Source of the DNA: Sorangium cellulosum | Lineage (GTDB): Bacteria; Myxococcota_A; Polyangia; Polyangiales; Polyangiaceae | Assembly (NCBI RefSeq): GCF_004135735.1 | Contig: NZ_CP012670.1 | Span: forward strand, 2,170,001-2,234,000 | Direction: 5' to 3' | Length of the DNA: 64,000 bases | Part shown: piece by piece, positions 62,373 through 64,000 of the stretch | How the letters are laid out: each line of letters starts with the position of its first letter | How positions within the stretch are numbered: position 1 is the first letter of the stretch | Made by a program: the position numbers and the translations under genes | Notes under the pieces: model-generated | The model's database searches: none | What the model was told of the DNA's origin: nothing | What the model saw: only the letters and a program-made list of their open reading frames with translations

Positions 62373-63149
62373 ATGCTCTCGCATCACGCGCGCCTCGAGC
62401 TGCGCTCCGCGTTCTCGCTGCGGCACGGCGTGCTGCTCTTGGCCCTCTTCGGCGGGGTGGTGCTCGACTCGTACCTTTTGCCGGCGATGCCAGCCGCCGT
62501 CTATCGCTTCTTCGAGCGGCTGTGCCGCATGAGGAGCTGGACGGAGATCGTCCTGTTCAACGACTACATGGCGGTGTTCGCCGGCCTGTTCTGGGTCGGC
62601 GTCGTCGACTCGCTGCGCGTCCACGTCGTGCCGGTCGAGGAGGGCTATCTCGACTTGCTCCTGTCGAAGCCGCTCGCGCGCTCCCGCTACCTCCTCGCGC
62701 GGGTGCTGCCGATCTTCGCCGTCATCGCGCTCATGGGCGTCGGGCTGTCGCTCTTTCTGCCGCTCAAGATCGCGCTCATCAACGGCCCCCGCGACCTCGA
62801 CGTGCCGGGCACGATCGGCGCGGCGCTCGCGATCGTGGCGCTCGTCCTCGCGTGCGTGGCGGTGCTCAACCTCGTGTTCCTCTTCGCGAAGGAGACGTAT
62901 CACGCCGTGCTGCTCTCCTTCGTGCTGTTCGCCGCCGTCGTGCTCCCCGGCGCGATGTTCATGTACCGGCCCGACCTCTTCGCCGGCCGGGAGGCGCTGC
63001 GCGATGTCGTCGTGTTCCCGGCGAACCTCGTGTGGCACGCGGGCGCGATGCCGGCGCTCGCGCCGGCCCTGTCGCTCGCGGCGCTGGCGCTCAGCGCCGC
63101 GATGATCCTCCTCGGCGCGCGCCGGCTCGAGCGCGCCGACGTGGGGTGA
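62373..63149 (+). CDS. ABC-2 type permease, second subunit
   Basis: A 258-residue membrane protein with about six hydrophobic segments. The segment VPVEEGYLDLLLSKPLARSR corresponds to the ATPase-contact loop of the first permease (DERSKGMLDIYLAKPISLR), so the two are distant paralogues. Others: LFAAVVLPGAMFMY and LAPALSLAALALSAAMILLG. Start ATG at 62373. Last gene of the operon; a hairpin at 63163-63188 follows. Confidence 0.88.
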   Translation: MLSHHARLELRSAFSLRHGVLLLALFGGVVLDSYLLPAMPAAVYRFFERLCRMRSWTEIVLFNDYMAVFAGLFWVGVVDSLRVHVVPVEEGYLDLLLSKPLARSRYLLARVLPIFAVIALMGVGLSLFLPLKIALINGPRDLDVPGTIGAALAIVALVLACVAVLNLVFLFAKETYHAVLLSFVLFAAVVLPGAMFMYRPDLFAGREALRDVVVFPANLVWHAGAMPALAPALSLAALALSAAMILLGARRLERADVG

Positions 63150-63162
63150 GCGCGCCTCCCGC

Positions 63163-63188
63163 GGTCGCCGAGCCGGGCGACGGCGACC
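63163..63188. terminator. Hairpin between convergent genes, likely bidirectional terminator
   Basis: A perfect 8-bp stem (GGTCGCCG/CGGCGACC) with 10-base loop between the ABC operon end (63149) and the end of the DUF2288 gene (63195). No T-run; assigned by position. Confidence 0.5.
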
Positions 63189-63194
63189 AGGACC

Positions 63195-63491
63195 TCAGGA
63201 CGGCGGCGGCGAGGCCGGCCGGCGCACGAGCACGAACGGCGCGACCACGAGCGAGACGAAGCGCAGGTCCACCTGGAGCGGCCAGCGCGCGAGCTCCTCG
63301 GCCGTGGGCTTGGTCAGCTTGCCGGCCGAGATCCAGGCCTGGACCGCGGCGGCGTCGTTCGAGGCCACGGCCACGCCGACGTCGACGAGGTCCAGGTCGG
63401 AGGCGACGAGGATGACGGCGTCACGCGCCACATGGGCGCGGAGATCGGTCCACAGGACCTCTCCGAGCGTCTCGGTGAGCTGTTCGCGCAT
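63195..63491 (-). CDS. DUF2288 family protein
   Basis: A 98-residue protein with LGEVLWTDLRAHVARDAVIL, VASDLDLVDVGVAVASNDAA and LQVDLRFVSLVVAPFVLVRR, the conserved outline of DUF2288 (its W-x-x-L-x-x-H and L-D-L-V motifs and the C-terminal V-V-A-P-x-V-L-V). No function known. The ATG at 63491 (MREQLTETLGE) is preferred over 63509 because the family begins close to this point. Confidence 0.8.
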   Translation of the reverse strand: MREQLTETLGEVLWTDLRAHVARDAVILVASDLDLVDVGVAVASNDAAAVQAWISAGKLTKPTAEELARWPLQVDLRFVSLVVAPFVLVRRPASPPPS

Positions 63492-63559
63492 GAGGGGAGC
63501 ATAGAACACGGCCAGCGGACGCCAAGCCGGCGAAGCGCCGCGGCAGCGCGCCCCACCAC

Positions 63560-63576
63560 CCCCGGATCATCCGGGG
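63560..63576 (-). terminator. Palindromic hairpin after the alpha/beta hydrolase gene
   Basis: CCCCGGATCATCCGGGG is a perfect 17-bp palindrome 14 bases beyond the stop of the minus-strand hydrolase gene. Folded, it gives a short tight stem that could end the transcript. Confidence 0.45.
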
Positions 63577-63589
63577 CGTCGTCCGGCCG

Positions 63590-64000
63590 TCACCAGCCGA
63601 GGTTGCGGTCCAGCCAGCGGTCGATCTGCTTCCAGCCGATCGGCGCGCCGAGGTGGCCGTTCAGGATGTGGCCCGAATACGGCACGAGCGCCGTGGTGAC
63701 GTGCTCGGCGCTCGTGTAGAGGGCCGCATCGGAGTCGACGTACGAGGCCGGCTGCAGCTCGTCGCCTTCCCCGAACTGGATGAGCACCGGGCTCGTCACG
63801 CCGTCGAGGAGGGCGACCGAAGGATCGGCGGAGACCGCGAGGAGGCTGAGGAACTGCCCGCGCGTGTAGGTGCTGGCGATGGTGGTGTTGTCGTAGTCGA
63901 TGACCGCCGGGTCCGCCGTCGCGGCGTCGTAGAAGACCTCCGTGCGGATCTCCGTCGGGATCGAGATATAGGAGCTCTCGAGCATCGCCGAGATCGCCTC
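63590..64000 (-). CDS. Alpha/beta hydrolase or secretory lipase-like protein, 5' end outside window
   Basis: The frame is open to the right edge of the window, so only the C-terminal 136 residues are seen. LLDGVTSPVLIQFGEGDEL carries the Asp-containing loop after beta-7 of alpha/beta hydrolases, and VPYSGHILNGHLGAP provides the catalytic His (G-H) loop. The end IDRWLDRNLGW is usual for secretory lipase or dienelactone hydrolase-like enzymes. The nucleophile would lie outside the window. Substrate unknown. Confidence 0.75.
   Translation of the reverse strand, partial: EAISAMLESSYISIPTEIRTEVFYDAATADPAVIDYDNTTIASTYTRGQFLSLLAVSADPSVALLDGVTSPVLIQFGEGDELQPASYVDSDAALYTSAEHVTTALVPYSGHILNGHLGAPIGWKQIDRWLDRNLGW

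Overview
The window is very GC-rich DNA with dense, mostly same-strand gene blocks and long GC-biased shadow frames. Several features point to a large-genome myxobacterium, probably of the Sorangium/Polyangium type: a matrixin-type protease with a MYXO-CTERM-like tail, many Gly/Ser-rich lipoproteins, a RsbR-like PAS-STAS protein, and a retron reverse transcriptase with the long N-terminal extension known from myxobacterial retrons. This is inference from gene content; no rRNA or other taxonomic marker is present.

Layout. 1-8.2 kb: end of a HEAT-repeat protein, an arrestin-fold-like protein, a TerB-like protein, purE-purK, two multi-spanning membrane proteins and an exported protein. 8.3-15.1 kb (minus strand): DUF3626, SUKH and 2H-phosphoesterase genes, a pair of overlapping STAND-type ATPases followed by an orphan coding segment, a decayed glycosyltransferase and an OmpA-domain protein. 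15.3-21.6 kb: sdaA, exported proteins, the matrixin protease, a small lipoprotein, a Rieske oxygenase and a gene split by an insertion sequence (21681-23260) with intact inverted repeats and an 8-bp target duplication.

23.7-29.5 kb: alkD, then a decayed integron. A frameshifted integron integrase (plus strand, 28854-29538) diverges from a minus-strand row of cassettes: a gene with an in-frame stop, an Mrr-type endonuclease, an R2K ATP-grasp protein, and an antitoxin with a broken ParE toxin. They are separated by two well-supported attC-like sites, one weaker site and one partial site. 30.1-35.8 kb: a five-gene overlapping operon combining a DUF692 (MNIO) enzyme, a nucleotidyltransferase, a membrane protein with a Cys/Gly tail, an unknown protein and a TauD-like dioxygenase. 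This looks like a peptide or protein modification system. Two fragments of the dioxygenase gene lie elsewhere (38.0 and 42.9 kb).

35.9-45.2 kb: a truncated ATPase, a ferredoxin-NADP reductase with a Fur-box-like site upstream, an SGNH hydrolase, a TROVE/vWA-like plus ARPP-2-like gene pair, a PAS-STAS regulator and a lipoprotein. 45.3-59.8 kb (minus strand): a complete retron (RT plus recognisable msr-msd RNA gene) directly downstream of an operon of very large repeat proteins: WGR, helical-repeat, a 2252-residue WD40-HEAT protein and a SWIM zinc-finger protein. 60.0-63.1 kb: a TetR regulator with a palindromic operator and a three-gene ABC exporter. The window ends with a DUF2288 gene and a partial alpha/beta hydrolase.

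The most interesting parts are the retron with its giant co-directional partners, the decayed integron with defence-like cargo, and the MNIO/Cys-tail operon.
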